A stretch of DNA of 64,000 nt from Synechococcus sp. CBW1002 (GTDB lineage: Bacteria; Cyanobacteriota; Cyanobacteriia; PCC-6307; Cyanobiaceae): the NCBI RefSeq assembly GCF_015840915.1, contig NZ_CP060398.1:2852001-2916000 (forward strand), written 5' to 3'. Under the pieces are notes generated by a model that saw only the letters and a program-made list of their open reading frames with translations, ran no database searches and was not told the DNA's origin. Shown here one piece after another: positions 54,449 through 64,000 of this stretch. Position numbers and translations under genes: made by a program. The number at the start of each line of letters is the position of its first letter. The stretch's first letter is position 1.

Positions 54449-55375
54449 GTGCGCGTTCTGCCGCTGGGGTCAACCCCGATCGAGGCCGCCGCCGTGCGGG
54501 CGATGCTGCTCAGCGCCCTGAGCTTCAGCCTGATGGGGGTGTGCGTCAAGCAGGTGGGCGCCCGCATCCCCGCCGCCGAGGTGGTGCTGGCCCGGGCGCT
54601 GCTGAGCGTGGCCCTGAGCTGGTGGTTGCTGCGCCGCGCCGACATCGACCCCTGGGGCCGCCGGCGTGGCCTGCTGATCGTGCGGGGGGCCATCGGCACC
54701 CTGGCGCTGCTGTGCGTCTACGCGGCCCTGGCGGCGCTGCCGCTCGCTTCAGCCACGGTGCTGCAGTACCTCTACCCCACCTTCACCGCCCTGCTGGCCT
54801 GGCTGGCCCTGGGGGAGCGGATCGGCCGGCGCGTGCTGGCGGCCATGGCGGTGGGCTGGCTGGGGGTGCTGCTGGTGGCCCAGCCGGCGGCGCTGCTGGG
54901 CGGGATGGGCCGGGCCTCCGCCCCTTCCCTGCCGCTGATTCCGGTGCTGATCGCCCTGGCCGGAGCCCTGTGCACTGCCCTGGCCTACGTGAGCGTGCGC
55001 CAGCTGGGCCGCAGTGAGCATCCCCTGGTGATCGTGTTCTATTTCCCCCTGGTGGCCGTGCCCCTGAGCCTGCCGCTGGTGGCGCTCGATCCGGTGATGC
55101 CCACGCCGGTGGAGCTGCTCTGGCTGGTGGGGGTCGGACTGTTCACCCAGCTGGGCCAGGTGTGGCTCACCCGGGGCCTCACCGCCCTGCCGGCGGCCAC
55201 GGCCACGGCGATCAGCTACGCCCAGGTGGTGTTCGCCGGGCTCTGGGGCTGGCTCATCTTCCAGGAGGGGATCGATGGCTGGACGCTCCTGGGCGCGGCC
55301 CTGGTGCTGCTGGCCACCCTGCTCAGCCTGAGCGGCCGTTCAGAGGCAGGGGGTAGGTCAGCCAGTCCTGGTTGA
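54449..55375 (+). CDS. EamA-family drug/metabolite transporter
   Basis: A 308-residue membrane protein with ten predicted helices in two EamA repeats (LLSALSFSLMGVCVKQ at the start; ISYAQVVFAGLWGWLIFQEG near the end). These exporters move small organic metabolites; the substrate is unknown. The start is GTG 54449, divergent from dnaG. The last 53 bases overlap the convergent lipoprotein gene. Confidence 0.85.
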   Translation: MRVLPLGSTPIEAAAVRAMLLSALSFSLMGVCVKQVGARIPAAEVVLARALLSVALSWWLLRRADIDPWGRRRGLLIVRGAIGTLALLCVYAALAALPLASATVLQYLYPTFTALLAWLALGERIGRRVLAAMAVGWLGVLLVAQPAALLGGMGRASAPSLPLIPVLIALAGALCTALAYVSVRQLGRSEHPLVIVFYFPLVAVPLSLPLVALDPVMPTPVELLWLVGVGLFTQLGQVWLTRGLTALPAATATAISYAQVVFAGLWGWLIFQEGIDGWTLLGAALVLLATLLSLSGRSEAGGRSASPG

Positions 55376-55787
55376 GACCGTCGCTGCTGCCGGTCGGTTG
55401 GGCCAGCCGCCAGCTCTGGCCCCGCTCGCCCCGCTGCAGATAGAGATCGAAGGGGGTATCGACCCGGATGGGATCGCCGGCCAGGCGCCAGTCGAAACGG
55501 CCGTTGAGGTGCAGGCCCTTGGCCTCGCCGATGGCCAGGCTTTCCTGGTGCTCCACCCGCACCCGGCTCACCTCGGGCGGGCCGGCCGGCTCCAGGGCCA
55601 GGGCCTGGGCAATGGCTCCCTGGGTGAGGTCGATCTGCAGGCCCAGGGCGCTGAGCAGCACCGATCGCGGCGGCTGCCCCACGCCGCCACATCCCCCCAG
55701 GCTCAGCGGCAGCAGCAGCGCCAGCAGGATCAGGCTGCCTGTGAGCAGCCGGCGCAACTGCGAGGGGGGTGGCAGGGCGGGCAGCAT
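55323..55787 (-). CDS. Putative lipoprotein of unknown function
   Basis: A 154-residue protein from ATG 55787. A signal peptide with lipobox LGGC (Cys near 33) is followed by a beta-rich domain (about 45-145) ending in LTYPLPLNGR. I do not recognise a family. It lies divergently from ruvA with 24 bases between their starts and overlaps the EamA gene end by 53 bases. Confidence 0.7.
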   Translation of the reverse strand: MLPALPPPSQLRRLLTGSLILLALLLPLSLGGCGGVGQPPRSVLLSALGLQIDLTQGAIAQALALEPAGPPEVSRVRVEHQESLAIGEAKGLHLNGRFDWRLAGDPIRVDTPFDLYLQRGERGQSWRLAQPTGSSDGLNQDWLTYPLPLNGRSG

Positions 55788-55811
55788 GGGGGCGACGAAG
55801 CGAGCTTCCCC

Positions 55812-56513
55812 ATGATCGGTTGGCTGCAAGGGCAGGTGAGCGATCCCTGGCAGCAGGGGGCGCGCTGCGGATTGCTGCTGCTCTGCCAGGGCGTGGGCTA
55901 TGAGGTGCAACTGAGCCAGCGGCACTGGCGGGAGCTGCCGTCGGCTGGGTCGCGGCTCAGCCTGCACATCCATCACGCCATCCGGGACGATGCCTGGACG
56001 CTCTACGGCTTCCCCCAACGGCAGGAGCGCGACCTGTTCCGAGAGCTGGTGGCCGTGAGTGGCGTGGGCCCGCAGATGGCCCTGGGGTTGCTGGGTGCGA
56101 TGGCGGCCGAGGAGCTGGCCCGCGCCATCGTCCAGGCGGATCTGCGCCAGCTCAGCAGTGCCCCCGGGGTGGGCAAGCGCACGGCGGAGCGGTTGTCGGT
56201 GGAACTGCGGAGCCGTTTGCAGGAGCGCTTCGCTGACCTGCTGGACGGCGTGGTGGATGGCTTCGACGACTGGGCGGAGAGTCCGACCGCTGGAGCGGAG
56301 GGCGCGGCGACGGCCCTGGTCGCGTCCACCCGCAGCGAGGTGGAGCAGACGCTCGAGGCCCTCGGTTATGAGGTGCTGGAGATTCACCGGGCCCTGCGGG
56401 CCGTGGCGGCCAGTGATGCCGCCGCTGTTGCCCAGGGCGAGCTCGGCCTCTGCGGCGACGCCGAGACCTGGCTGGCGGCCTGCCTGCGCTGGCTGTCGCG
56501 GCCAGCGGCCTGA
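55812..56513 (+). CDS. ruvA: Holliday junction helicase subunit RuvA
   Basis: A 233-residue RuvA. An N-terminal OB fold (MIGWLQGQV), two helix-hairpin-helix motifs (LVAVSGVGPQMALGLL; LSSAPGVGKRTAERL) and a C-terminal three-helix RuvB-binding domain are present, with a longer linker than in Escherichia coli. RuvA binds four-way junctions and guides RuvB in branch migration. Confidence 0.95.
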   Translation: MIGWLQGQVSDPWQQGARCGLLLLCQGVGYEVQLSQRHWRELPSAGSRLSLHIHHAIRDDAWTLYGFPQRQERDLFRELVAVSGVGPQMALGLLGAMAAEELARAIVQADLRQLSSAPGVGKRTAERLSVELRSRLQERFADLLDGVVDGFDDWAESPTAGAEGAATALVASTRSEVEQTLEALGYEVLEIHRALRAVAASDAAAVAQGELGLCGDAETWLAACLRWLSRPAA

Positions 56514-56602
56514 TCAAAACAGGGAAGGAATGGCCTGCCAGAGAGCTGTTCTGCCGGAAGGTAGGGTAGATGTTTGTTCGTTACGGGCCAGACGCCGCCC
56601 CC

Positions 56603-56872
56603 ATGCCGCTCAACACCATCCAGAAGCAGGAACTGATCAACAGCCATCAGACCCACGGCACCGACACGGGTTCGGTCGAAGTGCAGGTGGCGATGCTGAG
56701 CGAGCGCATCAGTCAGCTCAGCGGACACCTGCAGAAGAACATCCACGATTTCTCCTCCCGCCAGGGTCTGCTGAAGATGATCGGTCGCCGCAAGCGGCTG
56801 CTCGCCTACCTGCGCAGCAACAGCGAGGATCGCTACACCTCTCTGATCGCCACCCTCGGCATCCGCGGCTGA
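56603..56872 (+). CDS. rpsO: 30S ribosomal protein S15
   Basis: An 89-residue S15 with the family sequence [20 protein letters not shown] and [10 protein letters not shown]. It binds 16S rRNA early in 30S assembly. ATG 56603 gives the standard length. It is followed after nine bases by the PAM68-type gene. Confidence 0.97.
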   Translation: MPLNTIQKQELINSHQTHGTDTGSVEVQVAMLSERISQLSGHLQKNIHDFSSRQGLLKMIGRRKRLLAYLRSNSEDRYTSLIATLGIRG

Positions 56873-56881
56873 GGTCTCGCC

Positions 56882-57328
56882 ATGGCCCGCCAGGGACAGC
56901 CCAAGCCGTTTGAGCCCCGCGGGTCCAGGAAGCCTGCAAAGGCCACTGCCAAATCCTCAATCAGCCCTAAAGCCTCGGGCAGCGCCAAAGCCTCCCGTGG
57001 TCAGCAGGCCATTCCTGAGATGGTGGCTAATCGCATGGCCCGTCGTATCGCCATTGCCACCGGCATTCCCTCCGCTCTTGGCATGGGGGTGTTCGTGGCC
57101 AGTTATTTTCTGGTCAGCCGAGGTGTGGTGGACATCGCTCCCGCCCTCACCCTGGTGACTTCCGGAGCGTTTTTCCTGCTGGGTCTGGTCGGCCTGAGCT
57201 ACGGCGTTCTGTCTTCCAGCTGGGAAGATGTGCCGGGCAGCCTGCTGGGGCTGGAGCAGATCCGCGTCAATCTCGGACGACTGCGTCAGTCTGTGCGGGC
57301 CATGCGTCAGGGCAGCCCGGCTGAGTGA
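56882..57328 (+). CDS. PAM68-family photosystem II assembly protein (DUF3464)
   Basis: A 148-residue protein. A basic, Ala/Lys-rich N-terminus (1-45) precedes two membrane helices (about 58-80 and 86-106) and a C-terminal helix with SSSWEDVPGSLLGLEQ. This matches PAM68, which helps early photosystem II assembly in thylakoids. Location next to rpsO is common in cyanobacteria. Confidence 0.88.
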   Translation: MARQGQPKPFEPRGSRKPAKATAKSSISPKASGSAKASRGQQAIPEMVANRMARRIAIATGIPSALGMGVFVASYFLVSRGVVDIAPALTLVTSGAFFLLGLVGLSYGVLSSSWEDVPGSLLGLEQIRVNLGRLRQSVRAMRQGSPAE

Positions 57329-57348
57329 GGTCCTACCCGCCTTGAGTC

Positions 57349-60300
57349 CTACCCCGCCTTGAGGGGAGAGCGCAACGTCGCTCGGAAGTCTGCCGAGCCC
57401 AGGGTGGCGACGGCAGCTTCTGCATCGGCCACACAGAACTGGTGGCCCAGGCGCACATAGAGGGTTTTCTCGGCCTGTCGCACCACCGCCACCACCGGCA
57501 CCCGCAACCCCGCTTCGTCCTGGGGCGGACGGTGGCGCTGCAGACATTCGCGCAGCCGATGCTGCACACCAATGTCGGCAGCGGCCTCGGCGGGCAGCTC
57601 CACCAGCAGCAGTTGCAGGTCTTCGATGCTGCGACAGTCGTCCACGATCAGCTGAACCCGGTCGTCGCGCCGGTCGATCGAGCCCCAGATCAGCAGCCGC
57701 GCATCCACCATCAGGTGATCGGCGAGCCGCGCGTAGCTCTTGGGGAACACCACCGCCTCGCAACTGCCGGTGAGATCCTCCAGCTGCAGGACCGCCATGC
57801 GATCGCCCTTGCGGGTGGTGACCTGACGCAGCTCCGGCACCATCACCACCGCACTCACCTTGGCCTTGTCCGCCTGCTCCTCCAGGGCCGCCAGGCTCAC
57901 CGGTGACAGCAACTTCACCTGCTGGGCCAGCTGCTTGAGCGGGTGGTCGGACAGATAGAACCCCACCAGATCCTTTTCCAGCCGCAGCTTCTCGGTGGGG
58001 GGATAGTCCTTCACGGGGGCCGCCTTGGGGGCGGTGCTGAGGTCGCTGCCCGTCGAACCGCCGGCTGCGGTGCTGTCTTGCGCGGCACCACCACTGGCCA
58101 GGCCACCACCGAGCAGGTCGAACAGATTGCCCTGGCCGCTGGCCCGGTCCTTGGCGCGGGAACTGGCCCAGTCGAGCACCAGATCCAGATCCGCCATCAG
58201 CTGGGCCCGGTTGGCGCTGGGTTCGAGCGCGTCGAGAGCACCGCAGTGGATCAGGGCCTCCAGAGCGCGGCGGTTGAGCTGCTGGGAGGGGATCCGGTCG
58301 CAGAGATCCGCCAGGGAGCGGAAGGCTCCATCGCTGCCGCGGGCCTCAAGCAACTGGCGGATGGCGCCATCGCCGAGGTTGCGCACGGCCGAGAGGCCGA
58401 AGAGGATGCGATCACCCACGGGGGTGAAATCGATGCCGGAGGCATTCACATCCGGCGGCATCACTTCGATGCCCATGGCGTTGCAGTTGGCGATGTAGCG
58501 CTGCACCTTGCTGCTGTCGCCGGCATTCACCGTGAGCAGCGCCGCCATGTAGGCCACCGGGTAGTGGGCCTTGAGATAGGCGGTCTGGTAGGTCACCGCG
58601 CCGTAGGCGGTGGAGTGGCTCTTGTTGAAGCAGTATTCGGCGAACAGCACCATCTGCTCAAACAGCGCTTCGGCGAGCTTCGGATCGACTCCGCGTTCCG
58701 TGGCACCCTGCACGAAGAGGCTCTGGTGCTTTTCCATCTCGCTCTTTTTCTTCTTGCCCATCGCCCGCCGCAGCAGATCGGCCTCACCGAGGGAGTAGCC
58801 GGCCAGGTCCTGGGCGATCTTCATGATCTGCTCCTGATAGACCATGATCCCGTAGGTTTCGTTCAGAATCGGCTTCAGGGTCTCGTGGGCGAAGTCGATC
58901 GCTTCGCGGCCATGCTTGCGGTTGATGAATTTGGGGATCAGGCCCGCATCCAGAGGCCCTGGTCGGTACAGGGCCAGGATCGAGGAGATGTCTTCAAGGG
59001 ATGAGGGCTTGAGGTCGCGCACGATCTGCCGCATACCGCTCGATTCCAGCTGGAAGATGCCCTCCAGATCTCCGCGGGCCAGCAGCGCGAAGGTGCCTTC
59101 ATCGGCGGGCGGCAGATCGTCGGGATCGATGCGTTCGCCACAGCTCTGCTGCACCAGATCGAGCGTCTTCTCGATCATGGTGAGATTCTTGAGGCCGAGG
59201 AAGTCCATCTTCAGCAGCCCCATCGACTCCACATCCTCCATGAAGTACTGGGTGATCACCTGACCATCGTTGTTCCGCTGCAGTGGCACCAGCTCATCGA
59301 GGGGATCGGCGGCGATCACAACGCCCGCGGCATGGACGCCGAAGGTCTTGTTGGTGCCTTCGATCCGGCGGGCCAGATCCACCCAGTGCTTCACCTTCGG
59401 GTCGTTCTCGTACTTCTCGCGGAACTCCGGCGCCGGTGATTCGGGTCCGATCATCTCCTTCAGCTTGGCGGGTTTACCCCGCACCACCGGGATCAGCTTC
59501 GCCAGGCGGTCGGCTTCGCCATAGGGAATGTCGAGCACGCGGGCCACGTCCTTGAGCACCGCCTTCGAGGTCATGCGGTTGAAGGTGATGATCTGCGCCA
59601 CCTTCTCCTCGCCGTAGCGGCGGGTCACGTACTCGATCACCTCACCGCGGCGCTCGATGCAGAAGTCGGTGTCAATATCCGGCATTGACTTGCGTTCCGG
59701 GTTGAGGAAGCGCTCGAACAGCAGACCGTTGGTGACCGGGTCGATGTTGGTGATCCCCAGGGCGTAGGCCACCAGGGATCCGGCGGCCGATCCCCGCCCC
59801 GGACCCACTGGGATGCCGTTGTCTCGGGCGAAGCGGATGTAGTCCCACACCACCAGGAAGTAGGTGGGGAAGCCCATCTGCTCCATCACCTGCAGTTCGA
59901 AGGCGAGGCGCTCGCCGTAGGTGGGATCGAAGCCGTCTCCCTCGGCCAGCTTCAGCCGCGCCCGCAGGCCCTGCTCAGCCACGGCGGTGAGATAGCTCAC
60001 GGCCGTGTGCCCCTCCGGGATCGGAAAGCGGGGCATCTGGTAGCGGCCGAGGATGTCGTAGTCCTCCACTTTGTCGGCCACCTTGGCGGTGTTGGCGATC
60101 GCCGCCTCGATCACCGCCGGCTCGAGGTGATCGCTGAAGAGCTGGCGCATTTCCGCCTCGCTCTTGATGTATTCGGTGCCGGTGTAGCGCAGCCGCTTCT
60201 CGTCGGTGATCAGCTTGCCGGTGAGCACGCAGAGCAGCGCATCGTGCGCTTCCACATCCCCCACGCTGAGGTAGTGGGCATCGTTGGTGGCCACCAGCGG

Positions 60301-60903
60301 AATTCCCAGCTCGGCACCGATCGCGGCGATGCCGGTATTGACGATCCGGTCTTCGATGCCGCCGTGGTCCTGGATCTCGAGGTAGAAATCGTCTCCGAAG
60401 ACGCTCTGGTACCAGCCCGCCACCTCCCGCGCCACATCGGGCCGGCCCCGCAGGATCGCCTGGGGGATTTCGCCGCCGAGGCAGGCGGTAGCCACGATCA
60501 GTCCCTCGCTGTATAGCTGCAGCAGCTGCTTGTCGATGCAGGCGCGTGAAAAGATGCCGCGGCCTCGCATGCCGCGCAGGTGGCTGATGCTGGTGAGCTT
60601 CACCAGGTTGCGGTAGCCGGTGGCGTTCTTGGCCAGCACCACCAGGTGGTAACGGCGCTCCTTCTTCGGCTGTGGATCCTCGATCGAACCGTTGATCACA
60701 TACATCTCATTGCCGATGATCGGCTTGATGCCGGCGCCCTTGCAGAGCTTCAGCAGCTCGATCGCGCCGTACATCACACCGTGATCTGTGAGGGCCAGGG
60801 CGGGCATACCCAGCTCCACAGCCCTCTCCACCATCGCCGGCAGCTGACTGGCCCCGTCCAGCAGGCTGTAGTCGCTGTGGTTGTGGAGAGGGACGAAGGC
60901 CAA
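57349..60903 (-). CDS. dnaE: DNA polymerase III alpha subunit
   Basis: A 1184-residue replicative polymerase. It has a PHP domain ([16 protein letters not shown] at the start), the catalytic Asp motif MPDIDTDF (near 402), a helix-hairpin-helix region and a C-terminal OB domain. Unlike many filamentous cyanobacteria and Synechocystis, the gene is not split by an intein. It converges with the PAM68 gene. Confidence 0.96.
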   Translation of the reverse strand: MAFVPLHNHSDYSLLDGASQLPAMVERAVELGMPALALTDHGVMYGAIELLKLCKGAGIKPIIGNEMYVINGSIEDPQPKKERRYHLVVLAKNATGYRNLVKLTSISHLRGMRGRGIFSRACIDKQLLQLYSEGLIVATACLGGEIPQAILRGRPDVAREVAGWYQSVFGDDFYLEIQDHGGIEDRIVNTGIAAIGAELGIPLVATNDAHYLSVGDVEAHDALLCVLTGKLITDEKRLRYTGTEYIKSEAEMRQLFSDHLEPAVIEAAIANTAKVADKVEDYDILGRYQMPRFPIPEGHTAVSYLTAVAEQGLRARLKLAEGDGFDPTYGERLAFELQVMEQMGFPTYFLVVWDYIRFARDNGIPVGPGRGSAAGSLVAYALGITNIDPVTNGLLFERFLNPERKSMPDIDTDFCIERRGEVIEYVTRRYGEEKVAQIITFNRMTSKAVLKDVARVLDIPYGEADRLAKLIPVVRGKPAKLKEMIGPESPAPEFREKYENDPKVKHWVDLARRIEGTNKTFGVHAAGVVIAADPLDELVPLQRNNDGQVITQYFMEDVESMGLLKMDFLGLKNLTMIEKTLDLVQQSCGERIDPDDLPPADEGTFALLARGDLEGIFQLESSGMRQIVRDLKPSSLEDISSILALYRPGPLDAGLIPKFINRKHGREAIDFAHETLKPILNETYGIMVYQEQIMKIAQDLAGYSLGEADLLRRAMGKKKKSEMEKHQSLFVQGATERGVDPKLAEALFEQMVLFAEYCFNKSHSTAYGAVTYQTAYLKAHYPVAYMAALLTVNAGDSSKVQRYIANCNAMGIEVMPPDVNASGIDFTPVGDRILFGLSAVRNLGDGAIRQLLEARGSDGAFRSLADLCDRIPSQQLNRRALEALIHCGALDALEPSANRAQLMADLDLVLDWASSRAKDRASGQGNLFDLLGGGLASGGAAQDSTAAGGSTGSDLSTAPKAAPVKDYPPTEKLRLEKDLVGFYLSDHPLKQLAQQVKLLSPVSLAALEEQADKAKVSAVVMVPELRQVTTRKGDRMAVLQLEDLTGSCEAVVFPKSYARLADHLMVDARLLIWGSIDRRDDRVQLIVDDCRSIEDLQLLLVELPAEAAADIGVQHRLRECLQRHRPPQDEAGLRVPVVAVVRQAEKTLYVRLGHQFCVADAEAAVATLGSADFRATLRSPLKAG

Positions 60904-60994
60904 GGGGTTGCCGGGGGTGAAGCGGGCTGAAGACGGCAGGCCACCGCAGACAACGGGGCCCCGTGCACCCTAGGCCCGCCGGACCCGATTCACC

Positions 60995-61045
60995 CCAGAT
61001 CCAGTGTTTCAGAGCAGTTGGATCGCTCTGAAACACCGGATCTGG
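60995..61045. repeat. 21-bp inverted repeat between gatA and dnaE
   Basis: Arms 60995-61015 and 61025-61045 are inverted copies with one mismatch in 21 bases and a 9-base loop. No T-tract follows on either strand, so it is not a standard terminator, although it lies 47 bases after the gatA stop. It is also 92 bases upstream of the dnaE start. It could be transcript-end stabilising structure, a regulatory site or a dispersed repeat. Confidence 0.8.
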
Positions 61046-61091
61046 TGGTCCTGGTGCCGCCTGCGATTCCGGGCCAGGGCAGCGGTATGGC

Positions 61092-62552
61092 TCAGGGCAC
61101 CAGGGCGGCTTCCGGTCGGCTGGCCATCACATCGGCGGCTTGCTCGTAGTGATGCGCCACCTGCAGCAGGCGCTCCTCTTCCAGCACGCCCGTGATCAGC
61201 TGCAGGCCGATCGGCAGGCCCTTGGAATCGAAGCCGCAGGGAACGCTGATCGCCGGCAGGCCGGCCATGTTGGCCGGGATGGTCAGCAGGTCGGCCAGGT
61301 ACATGGCCAGGGGGTCGTCGCTGTGGGCACCGAAGCGGAAGGCGGTGGTGGGGGAGGTGGGGGTGAGCAGCACGTCCACCGTCTCGAAGGCGCGATTGAA
61401 ATCACGGCGGATGAGGGTGCGCACCTGCTGGGCCTTCTTGTAGAAGGCGTCCACGTAGCCGGCCGAGAGCGCGTAGGTGCCGATCAGGATGCGGCGCTGC
61501 ACCTCGTCGCCGAAGCCCTCGGCGCGGCTGCGGGAGGTCATCTCGGCCAGGCTGCCCGTTCCTTCGGCCCGGTAGCCGTACTTGACGCCGTCGTAACGGG
61601 CCAGGTTGGCGCTGGCCTCCGAGGGGGCGATCACGTAGTAGGTGGCGATGCCGTCGTTGAAGCGCGGGCAGCTCACATCCACCAGGTCACAGCCGAGGGC
61701 CTCGAGCTGGGCTGCGGCGGCCATCACCGAGGCCTTCACTTCCGGGTCGAGCCCTTCGGCTTCGAAGCACTCGCGCACCAGGCCCACCCGCAGGCCCGCC
61801 ACCGGCTGGCGCAGCGCGGCCAGGTAATCGGGAACAGGAGCCTTGAGGCAGGTGGCATCGCGGGGGTCGGCGCCGGCGATCACCTGCAGGATCTCGGCCG
61901 CATCGGCCACGCTGGTGGCGAACGGACCCACCTGATCGAGGGAACTGGCGAAGGCCACAAGCCCCCAGCGGCTCACCCGGCCGTAGGTCGGCTTGAGACC
62001 CACCACCCCGCAGAAGGAGGCGGGCTGGCGGATCGATCCACCTGTATCTGAGCCGAGGGCTGCAAGGCCTTCGCCGGCTGCCACGGCGGCGGAGCTTCCA
62101 CCGGAGCTGCCGCCCGGTACGCAGTCGGGGTCCCAGGGATTGCGGCTGGGTCCGAAGGCCGAGGTCTCGGTGGAGCTGCCCATGGCGAACTCGTCGAGGT
62201 TGGTCTTGCCGAGCAGCACGCCGCCGGCGTTCCAGAGCCGCTCGGTGACGGTGGATTCATAGGGCGGAACGAAGCTCTCCAGCATGCGGCTGGAGCAGGT
62301 GGTGCGGATCCCCTTGGTGCAGAGGTTGTCCTTGATCGCCAGCGGAACGCCAGCCAGGGGGGGGAGCTCCTCACCCGCGGCCCGGGCCGCATCGATGCGA
62401 TCCGCGTCGGCGCGGGCGCGATCGGCGGTCACCTCGAGGAAGGCGTGGATGGCGGGATCCACGGCCTTGATGCGGGCCAGATGGTGATCGGTGAGCTCGC
62501 GGGCGGACACCTCGCCGCTGTTCAGCTGCTCACGCCATGCGGCGATCCCCAT
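61092..62552 (-). CDS. gatA: Asp-tRNA(Asn)/Glu-tRNA(Gln) amidotransferase subunit A
   Basis: A 486-residue amidase-family protein. The catalytic Lys is in IKDNLCTKG (about 79), and the Ser pair is in the glycine/serine-rich signature [14 protein letters not shown] (about 148-161). With GatB and GatC it amidates mischarged tRNAs to make Gln-tRNA and Asn-tRNA. The length is standard. Confidence 0.97.
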   Translation of the reverse strand: MGIAAWREQLNSGEVSARELTDHHLARIKAVDPAIHAFLEVTADRARADADRIDAARAAGEELPPLAGVPLAIKDNLCTKGIRTTCSSRMLESFVPPYESTVTERLWNAGGVLLGKTNLDEFAMGSSTETSAFGPSRNPWDPDCVPGGSSGGSSAAVAAGEGLAALGSDTGGSIRQPASFCGVVGLKPTYGRVSRWGLVAFASSLDQVGPFATSVADAAEILQVIAGADPRDATCLKAPVPDYLAALRQPVAGLRVGLVRECFEAEGLDPEVKASVMAAAAQLEALGCDLVDVSCPRFNDGIATYYVIAPSEASANLARYDGVKYGYRAEGTGSLAEMTSRSRAEGFGDEVQRRILIGTYALSAGYVDAFYKKAQQVRTLIRRDFNRAFETVDVLLTPTSPTTAFRFGAHSDDPLAMYLADLLTIPANMAGLPAISVPCGFDSKGLPIGLQLITGVLEEERLLQVAHHYEQAADVMASRPEAALVP

Positions 62553-62582
62553 CCACCCTGATCCCGACTGCGATGGACGCTA

Positions 62583-62843
62583 TCAGTCGGCACCCTCGCC
62601 GTCGTCGGGGAATTCGGTCAGGGGTTCGCTCTTGTGGGTGCGTACCAGCTCGTGCTCGATCGATCCGGGCTTCTCTTCGGACAGATCGGCGAGGAAGGCC
62701 GGCAGGGCGGCCTCCAGCGAACGGCGCCGCAGGAAGGGGCCGAACCAGTACACGGCTTCGGGGTCATGGGTTTCGATCCGGGCCCACCAGGCCAGTCCCA
62801 GCCCATTCACAACACTCCGCGTGGGCCAGAGCAGGGGATTCAT
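62583..62843 (-). CDS. DUF1816 family small protein
   Basis: An 86-residue protein from ATG 62843 with the segment LGLAWWARIETHDPEAVYWF and GPFLRRRSLEAALPAFLADL, which fits the cyanobacterial DUF1816 family (often linked to phycobilisome genes, role unknown). A Met eight codons upstream is an alternative start. It lies 30 bases upstream of gatA on the same strand. Confidence 0.8.
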   Translation of the reverse strand: MNPLLWPTRSVVNGLGLAWWARIETHDPEAVYWFGPFLRRRSLEAALPAFLADLSEEKPGSIEHELVRTHKSEPLTEFPDDGEGAD

Positions 62844-62903
62844 CAAAAGGGCGCCAGTCCTTTCCATTCTGCCCAGGTCATCGGCCTCTGATCCGCCATG
62901 CCG

Positions 62904-64000
62904 TCAGAGCCGGATATCTCCGTCAAAGCCGGAAGCGGCGCCGTAGGCATCACCAGTCTCGGAGGCGGTGAAGTCGTCGCTGACGAGCGCGTCCGGGGCC
63001 GGATCCTCCAACGGGGTGCCAGCTCCCTGGTCCTGCAGCCCGTGATCCTCAGCAGCGCTGCTGCCACCGGAATGGACCAGGGCAGCACTGGTGCCGGCCA
63101 TCGGGAGGTCGGCAGCGTCGTGACCGACGGTGCCCAGGAGGGGAGACCCAAGCTGAGCAGACTCTGGAGGGGCGGCCTCCAGGGGGGCTGGGTCCAATTC
63201 GGCCGTGTCGAGCGGGGAATTGGCGAGATCGAGAGTGCTGCGATCGGCAGGGTCGGGATCAGGGGTGTCGACCAAGTTGATGGCCTCCTGGATCAGTCCC
63301 TGGCTGTCGACAGGTTGCGCGGATGCGGCTGCCTCGGGTGCGTCTTCGTCGTCCAACTCTGGTTCGCTGGAGACAGCCGGCATGGTGACAGCTGCGGCAC
63401 TGGGCAGGGCCGGCCGCACAATCCGCGGCGCCGGAGCGGAGCCCAGCACGGTCTTCATCCAGCTGCGGCGGGCCACCTCGTAGAGCATCAGGGCCGTGGC
63501 CACCGAGGCATTGAGACTGGGGGTGGCGCCCCGCAGGGGAATGCGCACCAGCTGGTCGCAGGAGCGGCGGGTGAGCATCGACAGCCCGTCACCTTCTGAG
63601 CCGGTAACGATCACCAGCGGACCATCCAGGTCAGCCTCCTCGAGGGTGACGCTGCCTTCGCTGGCCAGGCCTACGACGCGATAGCCCTCCTTCTTGAGGG
63701 TGTCCAGGGCGCGGTTGAGGTTCACCACCCGGGCCACCGGCAGATGTTCGAGGGCGCCGGCGGCCACCTTGGCCACTGAGCCGGTCAGGCCGGCGCTGCG
63801 GCGTTGGGGCAGGACCAGGCCGTGGGCCCCGAGGGCTTCGGCGCTGCGGGCGATCGCGCCCAGGTTGTGGGGATCGGTGACGCTGTCGAGGGCCATCAGC
63901 AGGGGCGGTTCGCCGATCTCGCGACAGCCCTCGATCAGGCTGGGCAGATCGAGGGTTTCGGCCGCGGCGGTCTGCAGCACGATCCCTTGATGCACGGCCC
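62904..64000 (-). CDS. SpoU/TrmH-type RNA 2'-O-methyltransferase with acidic tail, partial
   Basis: The N-terminus lies beyond the window. The visible first 175 residues form a SpoU methyltransferase: motif 1 DPHNLGAIARSAEALG, motif 2 IVTGSEGDGLS, motif 3 RIPLRGATPSLNASVATA, which builds the knotted SAM site. It probably methylates 23S rRNA or tRNA (RlmB-like). After about YEVARRSW a tail of about 185 residues follows, rich in Asp, Glu, Ala, Ser and Pro, with no domain. Such a tail is not usual for the family. Confidence 0.9.
   Translation of the reverse strand, partial: AVHQGIVLQTAAAETLDLPSLIEGCREIGEPPLLMALDSVTDPHNLGAIARSAEALGAHGLVLPQRRSAGLTGSVAKVAAGALEHLPVARVVNLNRALDTLKKEGYRVVGLASEGSVTLEEADLDGPLVIVTGSEGDGLSMLTRRSCDQLVRIPLRGATPSLNASVATALMLYEVARRSWMKTVLGSAPAPRIVRPALPSAAAVTMPAVSSEPELDDEDAPEAAASAQPVDSQGLIQEAINLVDTPDPDPADRSTLDLANSPLDTAELDPAPLEAAPPESAQLGSPLLGTVGHDAADLPMAGTSAALVHSGGSSAAEDHGLQDQGAGTPLEDPAPDALVSDDFTASETGDAYGAASGFDGDIRL

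Overview
The window is high-GC bacterial chromosome from a unicellular cyanobacterium, most likely of the Synechococcus/Cyanobium (alpha-cyanobacterial) group. The clade signals are chlH, a high-light-inducible protein, a phycobilisome rod linker, bicA, a ptrA-phoB-phoR cluster, a PAM68-type protein beside rpsO, a dnaE that is not split by an intein, and many cyanobacteria-restricted DUF proteins (2949, 3038, 4335, 1816). No rRNA, tRNA, CRISPR array or prophage is visible. The only mobile element is one IS3-family insertion sequence.

Layout. 0-11 kb: the end of an acidic protein, an atypical OmpR-type regulator, chlH (antisense), dapB, an hli gene with repeat-rich promoter DNA and a strong terminator, a UbiH-like FAD hydroxylase, apt, and small cyanobacterial conserved genes. 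11-26 kb: a phosphorus-rich neighbourhood. It holds ppk2 (with a C-terminal frameshift), an SNase-fold protein, a CHAD protein, a phytase-esterase-like protein, two pstS genes separated by an IS, then ptrA, phoB and phoR. A type II sulfide:quinone reductase and a CorA-type transporter lie among them. 26-33 kb: two SulP transporters (one is BicA) flanking a Coq4-like gene, then cysK and a CAAD/CURT1-type membrane protein with tandem repeats.

33-47 kb: a P2-type ATPase interrupted by an in-frame TAG, glutathione reductase, a pentapeptide protein, an ArsR regulator next to a decayed Mg-protoporphyrin ester cyclase (acsF/chlA) remnant, a CNT nucleoside transporter, a lone rod linker, a delta-9-type desaturase without an ordinary start codon, a Kir-type K+ channel, a PKHD-type dioxygenase, and a heme oxygenase-hemN pair. 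The cyclase remnant plus ho-hemN recalls the low-oxygen tetrapyrrole set chlAII-ho2-hemN of other cyanobacteria, here with the cyclase lost.

47-64 kb: DUF429, umuD-umuC with a LexA-like box on the umuD start, a Nif11-like protein, a GAF-GGDEF protein with a degenerate motif, dnaG, an EamA transporter, ruvA, rpsO, PAM68, dnaE, gatA, a DUF1816 protein, and a SpoU-type RNA methyltransferase with a long acidic tail that runs off the window.

I found no entirely new multi-gene system. The best leads are the lesions and regulatory DNA: the split ATPase, the decaying cyclase near ho-hemN, the IS between pstS paralogues with an unexpected ORF frame relation, the ppk2 frameshift, shared repeats upstream of hli and ho, and an unannotated 37-residue membrane protein.
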